A stretch of 64,000 nucleotides of DNA from Bifidobacterium choladohabitans (GTDB lineage Bacteria; Actinomycetota; Actinomycetes; Actinomycetales; Bifidobacteriaceae). The DNA lies in NCBI RefSeq assembly GCF_016102005.1, contig NZ_JACFPL010000005.1:1-64000 (forward strand), given 5' to 3'. This document shows, one piece after another, positions 1 to 7,647 of the stretch; the stretch's first letter is position 1, and every line of letters begins with the position of its first letter. A program made the position numbers and the translations under genes. The notes beneath the pieces were generated by a model. That model had not been told where the DNA came from and ran no database searches. It saw only the letters and a program-made list of their open reading frames with translations.

Positions 1-483
1 AAACACGCTCTTGAGTTCTCAAACCACCACCACACCAACAGCTCCAAGCCCTCCGAAGAGTTCTCATCACTGCCGGGCAGCAAGAGATAAACTTACCACG
101 AGCCAGCCAAAACGCAACTCGGCCCTTCCATAAACACCCTCAAAACAAGTAATAACAAGGCCTCAAACGGCGTGTCGTTACATGCTCCTTTCTGACTTTG
201 AGTCTCGCGAAGATGGGCCTTCAGCCCACGGTCCCCGTTTCATGTACACATTTTATTCACAAGGCAATAATCAGGCCACAGCTGGGTCGGCGTGTCAGCA
301 TAGCCCTTTCGTGGTCGTTCTGAATTCTGGCCATAGGCAGCCATGTCCAGTGCGCGTTTCTCTTCTGCCCTCAAATGCCACTCATCCACAACTCACAGAC
401 GTCAATGTTGATATAGGTGCATATTCGCGCACCATGTCGGTCTTCGACTCATAGAATCTGTTAACAGATGGTAAGACGGGTGT
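1..483. other. no recognisable gene
   Basis: No frame in this stretch has a ribosome binding site together with a protein-like composition. An open frame from 182 to 454 has no recognisable motif and I do not call it. The only structured element I see is the palindrome just before the SIR2 gene. Confidence 0.5.
457..468. promoter_or_regulatory. 12-bp perfect palindrome upstream of the SIR2 gene
   Basis: TCTGTTAACAGA reads the same on both strands and lies 15 bases before the ATG at 484. Its inner ten bases, CTGTTAACAG, recur exactly at 43436-43445, in the divergent control region of the amino-sugar cluster. An operator role is inference. Confidence 0.35.
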
Positions 484-1239
484 ATGAGCACAACAATTGC
501 AGTACTGACCGGTGCGGGCATCTCGACTTCCGCCGGCATACCGGATTTCCGCGGGCCTGACGGGGTTTGGACCAAGCATCCTGATCAGATGAATGTTTAT
601 GACCTGGACCTGTTCATGAGCGACAAGAAGCAGCGGGAGTATTCATGGCGGTGGCAGAAGGAGTCGCCCGTCTGGAAGGCCCAGCCCGGAGTAGCCCACA
701 AGGCACTGGCCAGGCTGGAGCAGGCAGGCATGCTGAACCTGCTGGCTACGCAGAACTTCGATGCCCTCCACGAGAAAGCCGGTAACTCCGAGGACGTCAT
801 CGTCAACCTTCACGGGACCATCGGCAGCTCCCATTGTATGAAGTGCGGCCAGGCATATCGGACGGCCGACATCATGGCCAAGCTTGATCAAGAGCCCGAT
901 CCACACTGCCACAAGCCCATGCCCTACCAGGGCAACATGCCATGCAACGGCATCATCAAGACTGACGTGGTCTACTTCGGCCAAGCCCTACCCGAGGGAG
1001 CCATGGAGAAGAGCATGAGACTGGCCAGCCAGGCCGATCAATTCTGGGTAATCGGCTCCACCTTGGAGGTGTATCCGGCGGCCTCGCTGGTGCCGGTGGC
1101 AGCCCAAGCAGGTGTGCCAATCACCATCATGAACATGGGTTCAACCCAGTATGATTCTCTGGCAACCCGACTCATCCACGAACCCATCGAAGAAGCACTG
1201 CCCAAACTCGTCGACAAAACCATCGCCGGACAGGGTTGA
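484..1239 (+). CDS. SIR2-family NAD-dependent protein deacylase (sirtuin)
   Basis: A 251-residue cytoplasmic sirtuin that would remove acyl groups from protein lysines using NAD+. The N-terminus carries GAGIS (residues 10-14) and GIPDFRGPDGVW (18-29), the NAD-binding signature. TQNFDALH (89-96) matches the usual TQNxDxLH motif, and His110 in NLHGT is the expected catalytic base. Cys118, Cys121, Cys142 and Cys154 form the structural zinc site. The C-terminal GSTLEVYPA stretch closes the Rossmann fold. Length is normal for a bacterial sirtuin. The ATG at 484 is used because the frame opens directly into the fold; the ribosome site is weak (GGTAAGACGGG). It is the last apparently intact core gene before the accessory island. 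Whether it is a deacetylase or desuccinylase cannot be read with confidence. Confidence 0.93.
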   Translation: MSTTIAVLTGAGISTSAGIPDFRGPDGVWTKHPDQMNVYDLDLFMSDKKQREYSWRWQKESPVWKAQPGVAHKALARLEQAGMLNLLATQNFDALHEKAGNSEDVIVNLHGTIGSSHCMKCGQAYRTADIMAKLDQEPDPHCHKPMPYQGNMPCNGIIKTDVVYFGQALPEGAMEKSMRLASQADQFWVIGSTLEVYPAASLVPVAAQAGVPITIMNMGSTQYDSLATRLIHEPIEEALPKLVDKTIAGQG

Positions 1240-1792
1240 TTCGCTGACTGCCCCGCGCAATTGCTGGAACCGATCTGCGATCTGCAGATTTCTGATGGGT
1301 CCTGCAAGAACCTGCGGGGTCCGCTATGGCAATCCTTGCGCCGTCTTCCGTCCCACCACAGGCGGGCTCCGCCTGTACCGGTCCCCTGTCAGCGTCGTTT
1401 TGGAACACCGGCACCCCTAACACGCGGATACTCTGCATCAGGTAGCGAACCCCTGCCCCAGAAGAAGGACAGCGAATCGACTCCGGAAGCCGAAGTCTTC
1501 CCGCCCGAGCAAAGCTATGATGCCCTGGACATGCCCTTATCAGCACCGATGAGGACTGGAACCAGATACCAATAGGGTCCATGAAATTCGAACAGGAATA
1601 ATCGCGCTCCCCAGCTCCTCGGCATTCACTCGCCCCATCCTGTCTCTCCACCTATTCGCAGCACCAACAGAGTCAATCTGTGCTTCAAAAACACCCATAG
1701 TCACGCCGCAATGATCAGCAGACACCCCACAGATAGTCACCAAGTAGATTAAACGTGTAATAGCCGAGCTCAAACTCGCCTGAAAGACATGA
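1240..1792. other. island edge without a recognisable gene
   Basis: Several overlapping open frames exist on both strands, but none has a convincing start or motif. A plus-strand frame ending at 1575 has a charged, C-terminal-tail-like composition and could be the tail of a lost gene. A minus-strand frame of 77 codons (1540-1773) is similarly anonymous. The only clear element is the hairpin at 1358-1376. Confidence 0.4.
1358..1376. repeat. GC-rich hairpin
   Basis: ACAGGCGG and CCGCCTGT form a perfect 8-bp stem around the loop GCT, about 120 bases after the SIR2 stop codon. No T-run follows on the plus strand, so it is a possible but not canonical terminator for the SIR2 gene. Confidence 0.4.
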
Positions 1793-2395
1793 TCACGAGT
1801 ACAAATTCATCAGGAAAAGCGCCGGCGCCTCTCGCCAGCGGAAGAAATCACCATTTAATGGTGACCGCAGCCGGCGAACCCGCTGGGCCATCATGGCGCA
1901 CATGGCCGGCTGTGGCTTCCCTTGACAGCAGATGATCAAGCGGAGAAGTGCCGAATACCCCGGAATGATCATGCGTGGTCGCCATGATCCTGCAGGTTCG
2001 GCTTCAGTCCCGTTTCGTGCGCCGACAAGTTCAGTGTGGTGGGTTTCGGCGTTCCGCTGGACGAGCATGCGGAAGTATTCGCTGCGGTTCTTCAACCCCT
2101 CGCGCTTGATGGCGGCGGATACGTATTCGTCCATGGGTTCGCTCAAGCGCACGCTGTGCTGCACGCTCGGTTTCCTGCCCTGTTCGCGCTGCTTGAGCGA
2201 TGGGCGCCCCATCAGGGTGGCGGACAGCTTCGTGGCGTCTGTGTCGGGGTCGAGCATGGCCTGGCTGATCCTCCCTGCTTCCTCGCCGCCCCATGCGGAG
2301 ACCGGCAGCTTCGAGGGGGCCCGGTCGAGCCGGTCCATGCGGTTCTCGTATTCGCTTGCCCTCACGGTCGTGCGTCGTGTGTTCTTGTCGCTCAT
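1793..2395 (-). CDS. ribbon-helix-helix antitoxin-like protein (run-on C-terminus)
   Basis: The start is the ATG at 2395, preceded by GGAAAGGAAACGGCA. It overlaps the stop of the upstream toxin-like gene by four bases (ATGA), the usual translational coupling of a toxin-antitoxin pair. Roughly residues 60-120 resemble a ribbon-helix-helix DNA-binding domain: SVQHSVRLSEPMDEYVSAAI is followed by KREGLKNRSEYFRMLV. The N-terminal part, with MLDPDTDATKLSATLMGRP, is the sort of toxin-binding segment seen in these antitoxins. After about residue 135 the composition changes and the frame runs into non-coding-like sequence, so the native stop may be lost. The inferred role is autorepression and toxin neutralisation, but the partner toxin is broken (see 2392-2742). 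A longer frame to 2650 exists but overlaps the toxin gene. Confidence 0.6.
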   Translation of the reverse strand: MSDKNTRRTTVRASEYENRMDRLDRAPSKLPVSAWGGEEAGRISQAMLDPDTDATKLSATLMGRPSLKQREQGRKPSVQHSVRLSEPMDEYVSAAIKREGLKNRSEYFRMLVQRNAETHHTELVGARNGTEAEPAGSWRPRMIIPGYSALLRLIICCQGKPQPAMCAMMAQRVRRLRSPLNGDFFRWREAPALFLMNLYS

Positions 2396-2742
2396 TGCCG
2401 TTTCCTTTCCGTCGTCGTCCTGTTCCCGCCCCGGCCGTCGGGCCAGCGGTGCCAGTAGTCGCGCCACAGTCCGCCCAGGTGCATGACGTGGAATACCCGC
2501 ATGTCGGGCCCATCGGGGTGGATAAGCACTTCGAGCAGGTCGTCGTCCAATGCGCCTGGGTGCCTTTTGCACACGATGAGCGCTATCGGCGGATCCCCGA
2601 GCGTCGGCGGCGGCACGGACGGATCGTCCGGGTCGACGATCGCGGCCCATACCGGTTCGCCCATGGCCCTGAGCACCATAGCCTCGTCGAGGCAGTCCTA
2701 ACCGAAATGCCGGTGCGCCGAATACGTGAACCTAATCGCCAT
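2392..2742 (-). pseudogene. toxin-like gene interrupted by an in-frame TAG
   Basis: Reading minus from the ATG at 2742 gives MAIRFTYSAHRHFG, then TAG at 2700-2698, then DCLDEAMVLRAMGEPVW and onward in the same frame to the TGA at 2394-2392. The downstream part contains RHPGAL, LEVL, RVFHVM and LWRDYW. The same motif series (RHPGAL, IEVI, AFQIM, VWRYL) is found in the toxin-like gene near 9.2-9.5 kb, so both belong to one small family. A single change from CAG or similar to TAG explains the interruption. I know this arrangement as a small toxin followed by an RHH antitoxin in mobile elements of bifidobacteria; the toxin's biochemical activity cannot be named from sequence. Internal re-initiation at the ATG at 2679 would give a 95-residue protein lacking the N-terminus. 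Confidence 0.6.
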
Positions 2743-2954
2743 ACCACTCTTGTAATGCACTTTTACGACGATGGGAAGAGACTTCGTCCCCTTCTGCTGG
2801 GCGCGCTGCGGTGGATCGGCATGTAGTGCAATGCCATTTGTGACGGCCGGGGACGCAGGAATGGTAGCGGAATCATGGGAATATCGTATTTGAATAGTCG
2901 ATATCTTGAATTGTTCTTAACCCAAAATAATGTGCTAACTAACTCTCTATGCTG

Positions 2955-3401
2955 CTATTCAAAATGATGACGAAATCCGGTGCTCATTAAATCAATATTG
3001 GTCAAGTGTTCCAGCGTAGAATTATGCAAAACGCTGTCGGCGTTGGAAACATGTACATAATCGTAAATCATCGCGCTAATCATAGGAATGCCCGTTGTCG
3101 GCGGGTTAGGCCGTGTGGCACAATCGATTATCTCCGGCCTTGTTCTGCAGTTAAAAGTTGGTAATGGCTGATTAATTTTTATCTTAGAATCAATTTCTTG
3201 GAATGTGCTATATGTTGATATCTCGTTTTCAGCTGTTTCTTCGTATAGGCGCAAATCCCATGAATACTGATCACTTTTAATCGCAAGACTCGCAAAACAT
3301 AGTATCCATATTCCTATATAAATAATGCATGCCCGTAAACCGATACGGAACCATTTTCGTTGTATTACCGGTTTACGAACATGCGTTTTCAAACCAATCA
3401 A
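2955..3401 (-). CDS. small single-pass membrane protein, unknown function
   Basis: A 148-residue protein in AT-rich DNA, starting 13 bases after the amidase-like gene ends and therefore likely co-transcribed with it. Residues about 20-42 form one hydrophobic helix (GLRACIIYIGIWILCFASLA) after a basic N-terminus, so it is a signal anchor with the remaining ~105 residues probably outside. The extracytoplasmic part has two cysteines (in FNCRTRPEIIDCATRP) that could form a disulfide. The start is a TTG preceded by TTAGGCAGGC, so it is uncertain. I do not recognise the family. Co-location with a secreted amidase suggests a cell-surface role, but that is inference. Confidence 0.55.
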   Translation of the reverse strand: MIGLKTHVRKPVIQRKWFRIGLRACIIYIGIWILCFASLAIKSDQYSWDLRLYEETAENEISTYSTFQEIDSKIKINQPLPTFNCRTRPEIIDCATRPNPPTTGIPMISAMIYDYVHVSNADSVLHNSTLEHLTNIDLMSTGFRHHFE

Positions 3402-3414
3402 GCCTGCCTAAGCC

Positions 3415-4377
3415 TTACCATTCCGCTTTCCATTGCAGACCGGCCCATCTGGTCGTTTTTGGAGCATTTTTTACGGAATCCCTAAAGGGGTAGTCATGGC
3501 GTGGAGCGCTCTTTTGGCAAATAACTGGAGTTGAATTATAGCCATCATTGATGTATCCGACTACTACCATTACATGGTTGAAGGATCCATCATTGTCCCA
3601 ATCGCCATAAATAAGACCGCCTTGACCAACCCGCCACGGGCTGTTCTCTTTGGTAAAAGCACCAGAAGAATCCTTCATATAATTATAGTTATGCTGTGCC
3701 GTTGACCAAGTATGCGAAGCCTTGGCTATACCGGCAAGATTCCATGTCCATACATGATCATCCCATATCTGCAGTGAATTGCCGAAGGTGGTTTTTAGAC
3801 CTCCTGCATATATAGCTTGAGAAGCAAAATTAGCGCAGTTCCCGTTCTTTTCATCGTAGATAGGGAAGTCCGGATTCATCTTATTACCCGGAGCATCTTC
3901 AGTCCATTTTTCAGCATATTTGGACATCTTTATATAATTCAATCCCGCTCGATTCGCAAAGGGGTCTGACGATTCTCTTGTTTCAGCCGAGTTTGGAACT
4001 GATTGAGGAACATTAATCATATCCGGTGTTTCATCATTTTGTTCGTCTGGATATTGTATTTCATCACCGACAACGGTGTAGCCATCCGCATCATTGCCTT
4101 TTGTGAGTGCGATACTTATTGAATGAAGATCCGTTGCGGAGGAATCCAAATGGTTCCTGTTTTCACCAGCAATTGTAATTGTGGTACCGGCCTCTGGCAC
4201 TAGTAGCATTTTAGTGGTAATTTCACTCAGTACCTGATAACCGGAGTCGGTTTTTTGAGTATCGATTAGCTTGGTTGTAGTGGATACATCTTTCAAAGAT
4301 AATCCTGACTCTTTGTACGATGTAGAATTAATGCCATTCTTTTGCGCCAGCTGGTCTTCTTTATCATTGAAACGCAC
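3415..4377 (-). CDS. amidase-6-type (Cys/His) peptidoglycan or peptide amidase, 5'-truncated
   Basis: The C-terminal half (about residues 145-320) matches the putative amidase domain PF12671. It has the motif NGNCANFASQAIYAGG with Cys181 as likely nucleophile and DNDGSFNHVMVVVGY with His268 as likely base. Proteins of this family are normally secreted. Here no signal peptide is present: the frame runs back only to a TAA at 4438-4440, with no ATG in between. The usable start is a GTG at 4377 without a good ribosome site. Immediately beyond that stop, a plus-strand fragment begins that also lacks its 5' end. I infer that a deletion removed the 5' ends of two divergent genes, so this copy is probably non-functional or unexported. 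The surrounding DNA is AT-rich, unlike the core genome. Confidence 0.65.
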   Translation of the reverse strand: MRFNDKEDQLAQKNGINSTSYKESGLSLKDVSTTTKLIDTQKTDSGYQVLSEITTKMLLVPEAGTTITIAGENRNHLDSSATDLHSISIALTKGNDADGYTVVGDEIQYPDEQNDETPDMINVPQSVPNSAETRESSDPFANRAGLNYIKMSKYAEKWTEDAPGNKMNPDFPIYDEKNGNCANFASQAIYAGGLKTTFGNSLQIWDDHVWTWNLAGIAKASHTWSTAQHNYNYMKDSSGAFTKENSPWRVGQGGLIYGDWDNDGSFNHVMVVVGYINDGYNSTPVICQKSAPRHDYPFRDSVKNAPKTTRWAGLQWKAEW

Positions 4378-4440
4378 CCGAGCACCAGAATAGCTATTTT
4401 CAATTTTTTTACCATATCTAGTGACTATTGATTCCAGTTA

Positions 4441-4630
4441 GCTTGTGTCCAGGTTAGGTGTCTGCGCAGATGCTACTCCTGTAGTCAACGTTGAAAAAAC
4501 TAATGCAAATGCCTATGTGATCAGGCGGCTGGAACAGAAAGAAACGGACCAGCCGAAGTCAGCAGACACAAATCCGCTGAAAACAAGCACGGATGTCAAA
4601 AATTCTGAAGAAGCATCAAACAAAGGATAA
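4441..4630 (+). pseudogene. 5'-truncated fragment of a secreted protein
   Basis: The plus frame reads ...VCADATPVVNVEKTNANAYV... to a TAA at 4628-4630. The CADATP context looks like a signal-peptide cleavage region followed by a polar, Lys/Thr/Glu-rich mature N-terminus. The start of the signal peptide is missing, because the sequence joins the truncated amidase gene at about 4440. It has no good start codon (GTG at 4445 only). Function unknown. Confidence 0.4.
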
Positions 4631-4788
4631 AATATAAATAGCATTTTAATATTAAAAACCACCGTTTTATACACAGTCGGCTTATCTTGCATATTCGAAG
4701 AAACGACGATGCCTATTCGTTGGTTTACTTGTTTTTTAATCTATATATGTTAATCGTGTGGAAAGATTATCAGCTTCGGGGGTAGGGC

Positions 4789-5661
4789 ATGAACATGAAG
4801 CGAAAGAGTAAGGATGTGTGTGTACTTAGGCGAATCAAAGATTATATAAATTCGCTTACTAAGAAAAAACCGTCATATCGAACGCGCGAACAATTCGGAA
4901 TTTTCGTGTTTCTGGCGACATCGGTCCTGTCCATGGTCGGTTGTGTCCATGTATTGCTAATGATTTTCGGAAAGGCTGATCCCGCCCATTTTGGCCTATG
5001 GTATCTATCTGCAATTTTGGTTGGCTTTTCCGGCCCGATGTATTTTTGCATTGGTGTAAGCGGACACTCAGCCTCTCCGCGTGAGCGGATTATAGGCAAG
5101 ATGATAGCTTTTTTTATTGTTCACGCGGCATACTACCTTTGTATGATAGCTTCACTTTTGCAATTTGCTCCTAATCTTGTTCCTGCGAATGGGGTGCTGA
5201 CAATGCCATATGTTTGTCTCTGGCTTCTTACTCTGGTTGAAGTTACGGCATTGTTGCTCTATATCCACGACATTTTTTCACATCTGGAGCGAACGCAGCC
5301 GAGCAGATGGTGGATCCGCACCACGCCTTATCCAGTCATAGGCGTGATCTTCCTGCTATTCGTCAATCTGTGGAACGATGATCACGGCAGGGGAGCGGAT
5401 TATTCGCTGATCTTTTCTGTGGCTGTTTCCGTGCTGGCGGTCAACTATCTGATACAGATCATCAACGAGCGCATCGTCCCCAAGGAGGGCCCATACAAGA
5501 AGACCTATATGGCGGTCTATAACCGTTCGATTCATACTCGTCCGGCCTATCACCGCCCGCTGCCGAGGAGAGCGCATGCGCGGCGGCCGAAGCCGTCGTC
5601 GCCGTCGGCCGGCCGGGGGAGGGTGCATGCTGATCGGTTATGCGAGGGTGAGCACGCTTGA
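4789..5661 (+). CDS. six-helix membrane protein, paralogue of the one at 7648
   Basis: A 290-residue protein with about six predicted helices: residues ~38-60, 70-92, 104-126, 138-162, 178-196 and 205-226. ATG at 4789 follows GGGGGTAGGG. It is homologous to the protein at 7648-8361. Both have a LVE-x-T...Y...DI helix, then an RW-x2-RT-x-PY-x3-G motif (here WWIRTTPYPVIG), and both end with a Q-[VI]-x-NER sequence. I do not know a named family. The first ~165 codons are AT-rich and the rest GC-rich, suggesting a mosaic gene. The last ~35 residues are Arg/Pro-rich, overlap the start of the recombinase gene by 35 bases and are probably a run-on. The paralogue sits next to a DUF4062 gene, so a role in the same process is an inference. 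Confidence 0.7.
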   Translation: MNMKRKSKDVCVLRRIKDYINSLTKKKPSYRTREQFGIFVFLATSVLSMVGCVHVLLMIFGKADPAHFGLWYLSAILVGFSGPMYFCIGVSGHSASPRERIIGKMIAFFIVHAAYYLCMIASLLQFAPNLVPANGVLTMPYVCLWLLTLVEVTALLLYIHDIFSHLERTQPSRWWIRTTPYPVIGVIFLLFVNLWNDDHGRGADYSLIFSVAVSVLAVNYLIQIINERIVPKEGPYKKTYMAVYNRSIHTRPAYHRPLPRRAHARRPKPSSPSAGRGRVHADRLCEGEHA

Positions 5662-6211
5662 GCAGAACGAGGATCTGCAGACCGACGCGCTGAGGAAGGC
5701 GGGTTGCGGGAGGATCTATGTCGATCATTCTTCCAGTGCCAAGGCCAGCCGTCCCCAGTTGGACCGGATGCCGGAGGCGCTGCGCGAGGGCGACACGGTG
5801 GTGGTGTGGAAGCTGGACAGGCTGGGGCGCAGCGTGCAGAACCTGGTCGATCTGATGGACCGGTTCCATAAGCAGAGGGTGTGATTCCGCAGCCTGACCG
5901 AGAACATGGACACCAACACGCCTGGAGGGGTGCTGGTCTTCAACATCTTCTCCGCCCTGGCCCAGTTCGAGCGGGACCTGATCCGGGAACGCACCATGGC
6001 CGGCCTGACGGCGGCCAGGGCGCGCGGCAGGAAAGGAGGCCGCCCCTACAAGCTCTCCGACAAGGACGTCGCCATGATGCGCCAGCTGTACGATTCCAGG
6101 ACCGTGACCGTCAAGGAGATAGCCGCCAGGTTCAACGTCAACCGAAGCACCATCTACAAGGCGATCGGACGGGCAGGGAAGAAGGAGGAGCGGGACCAGG
6201 CAAGCATCTGA
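5627..6211 (+). pseudogene. serine recombinase (resolvase/invertase) with an in-frame TGA
   Basis: Starts at ATG 5627 after GGGGGAGGG. MLIGYARVSTLEQNEDLQ carries the catalytic serine (Ser9), and WKLDRLGRSVQNL the conserved Arg region. After HKQRV the frame hits TGA at 5882-5884, then continues in the same frame with FRSLTENMDTNTPGG and FNIFSALAQFERDLIRERT. It ends with a helix-turn-helix (VKEIAARFNVNRSTIYKAI) and a stop at 6211. In related resolvases this junction is typically V-[EG]-FRSLTE, so one base change (for example GGA to TGA) accounts for the stop. Without readthrough the product lacks most of the dimerisation and DNA-binding parts. It probably mobilised part of this island before inactivation. 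Confidence 0.8.
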
Positions 6212-6297
6212 AGGAACAGCGGCATCAGCGGAAGCGCCAGAGAACTATCCTTGTCCTTGCGGGGATGGTTCCTCATGCCCTGGCTGACTGGGCGGCT

Positions 6298-7581
6298 TTA
6301 CCATTCCGGTTCAGGCCACTCTCCTCTGATCCAGCCGCGTAGCGTGTCTGTCTCTTTCACCCTGTCCACGGACTGGAGAACATCGCCGGCGATCTTCTCC
6401 GGGCTGGTATCGACAGCCCAGAATCTGACTATGCTGTCGCTTTCCACTTCCTTAGTGAATTCCATGAGCTGGTCGTGTTCGTCATCGTTTCGCCAGCGTC
6501 TCTCGGCGGGCAGATTCTCGGGGTGGTCGCACACGAAGGACAGCACCCTGACATCAGGGTTGGCTTTGGCCATCTCATACTCCTCATGCGTGTAGCTCCT
6601 GTCCCCGCGGGGGGTGAGGGTACCATACCTGCCGCCCAGGAGCAACACGTAGATGTCGGTGTCATTGAGCCTTTCGCGGATGTAGTCGAGCTGGCTGCTG
6701 TCGGAGGCCATGAAGTTCTCCATGCCGATCGGCATGAAGTCTTCCGTGGAATATAGCCTCCCCAGCACAGCCGCACGGATGTCCCTCATATCCTCGAAAG
6801 TCGAGCTGACGAACACCGTGTAATGCTTCCGCCCCGTCTGCCCAGCTTGCAGCATGCTCAGCTGAGGCACCTGGAGACCCTGCCCTCCGTCCAGTGAGCC
6901 TGTCTGCATTTCCTGTGAGTACTGGTCTGCATTGTCCACGCTAGGCGGATACTCCGGCGACAGTTGCGGGCGCTTGTGAAACATATCTGTAAATAGGTTA
7001 GTAAATAGATCTGTAGAGGAATCTGTACTTGCATTGGGCGTCACTGAAAAAAGGGGACTGTGTATGAACATGTATTCATTGAACGAACTCTCATTCGCTG
7101 GAATAATGACAGGAATCTGACTCAGCATGTCTAGGGCTTCATCAATGTGCTCCAGTGGAAAATACTTACTGTTGAGCAGCGTGTAACCAGTCTCGGCTCC
7201 AATGGATTCTCTGAAAGTGTCCAAATAATGGAGTACCTGCTTCAGGTAAAAGTAAAGCAGAGCATCGTCTCTTCCTATCGTTATTCCGATGTATCCATTG
7301 AAGTGGGCTAGCAGCGCACCCATCATCACCTGTACAGAGGACAGAAAACCGGCCAGCTCAGAAGGGTAAGCCAGCTCCTCTTCGAAACGTTCCTTCAGAT
7401 CCAGACTGTCTTTCGGGACGTCGATAACTGGATTCACGGAATGAAGATACTCATCTAAGCCTTTATTGTTTTCTATAGTCTTGTTGTAGTCAGAAGCGAT
7501 CTTGTCGATCCTGCGCCATGTTTCCGAGTCCATAGAAAAATCATAAGACCAAAAGACAAGATCCCCGGCTCTACTCGCCAA
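6298..7581 (-). CDS. DUF4062-domain protein with an unrecognised N-terminal domain
   Basis: A 427-residue (maximum) cytoplasmic protein. Residues ~254-345 match DUF4062: YTVFVSSTFEDMRDIRAAVL, then LDYIRERLNDTDIYVLLLGG, RYGTL and SYTHEEYEMA, a Rossmann-like fold often found at the N-terminus of STAND/NLR-like or defence proteins. Here it is C-terminal, behind ~230 residues of helical sequence I cannot place and a Ser/Thr/Asp/Gln-rich linker (~180-250). No membrane helix or NTPase motif is visible. Starts are uncertain: a TTG at 7581 overlaps a direct repeat, and the ATG at 7533 lacks a clear ribosome site. The gene is divergent from the membrane protein at 7648 and 66 bases apart, suggesting a functional pair. 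A sensor plus membrane-effector arrangement is a hypothesis only. Confidence 0.75.
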   Translation of the reverse strand: MASRAGDLVFWSYDFSMDSETWRRIDKIASDYNKTIENNKGLDEYLHSVNPVIDVPKDSLDLKERFEEELAYPSELAGFLSSVQVMMGALLAHFNGYIGITIGRDDALLYFYLKQVLHYLDTFRESIGAETGYTLLNSKYFPLEHIDEALDMLSQIPVIIPANESSFNEYMFIHSPLFSVTPNASTDSSTDLFTNLFTDMFHKRPQLSPEYPPSVDNADQYSQEMQTGSLDGGQGLQVPQLSMLQAGQTGRKHYTVFVSSTFEDMRDIRAAVLGRLYSTEDFMPIGMENFMASDSSQLDYIRERLNDTDIYVLLLGGRYGTLTPRGDRSYTHEEYEMAKANPDVRVLSFVCDHPENLPAERRWRNDDEHDQLMEFTKEVESDSIVRFWAVDTSPEKIAGDVLQSVDRVKETDTLRGWIRGEWPEPEW

Positions 7582-7609
7582 TACACTCAGCCAATACCTC
7601 GAATAAAAT
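7577..7609. promoter_or_regulatory. direct repeat and -10-like box between the DUF4062 gene and the membrane-protein gene
   Basis: GCCAATAC occurs twice, at 7577-7584 and 7590-7597, 13 bases start to start, in the divergent intergenic region. TAAAAT at 7604-7609 is a plausible -10 for the rightward gene. No good -35 box is visible. Tandem repeats here could be a shared operator; inference. Confidence 0.35.
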
Positions 7610-7647
7610 TATGGAATCGAGGATGCAAGGAGGGAAGGAAGTCGGCC

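Noticed and set aside
182-454. 90-codon open frame at the left edge
   Set aside because: No ribosome site, no motif, odd composition; not supported as a gene.
1540-1773. 77-codon minus-strand frame
   Set aside because: Protein-like in places but no start signal or family; could be chance in GC-rich DNA.
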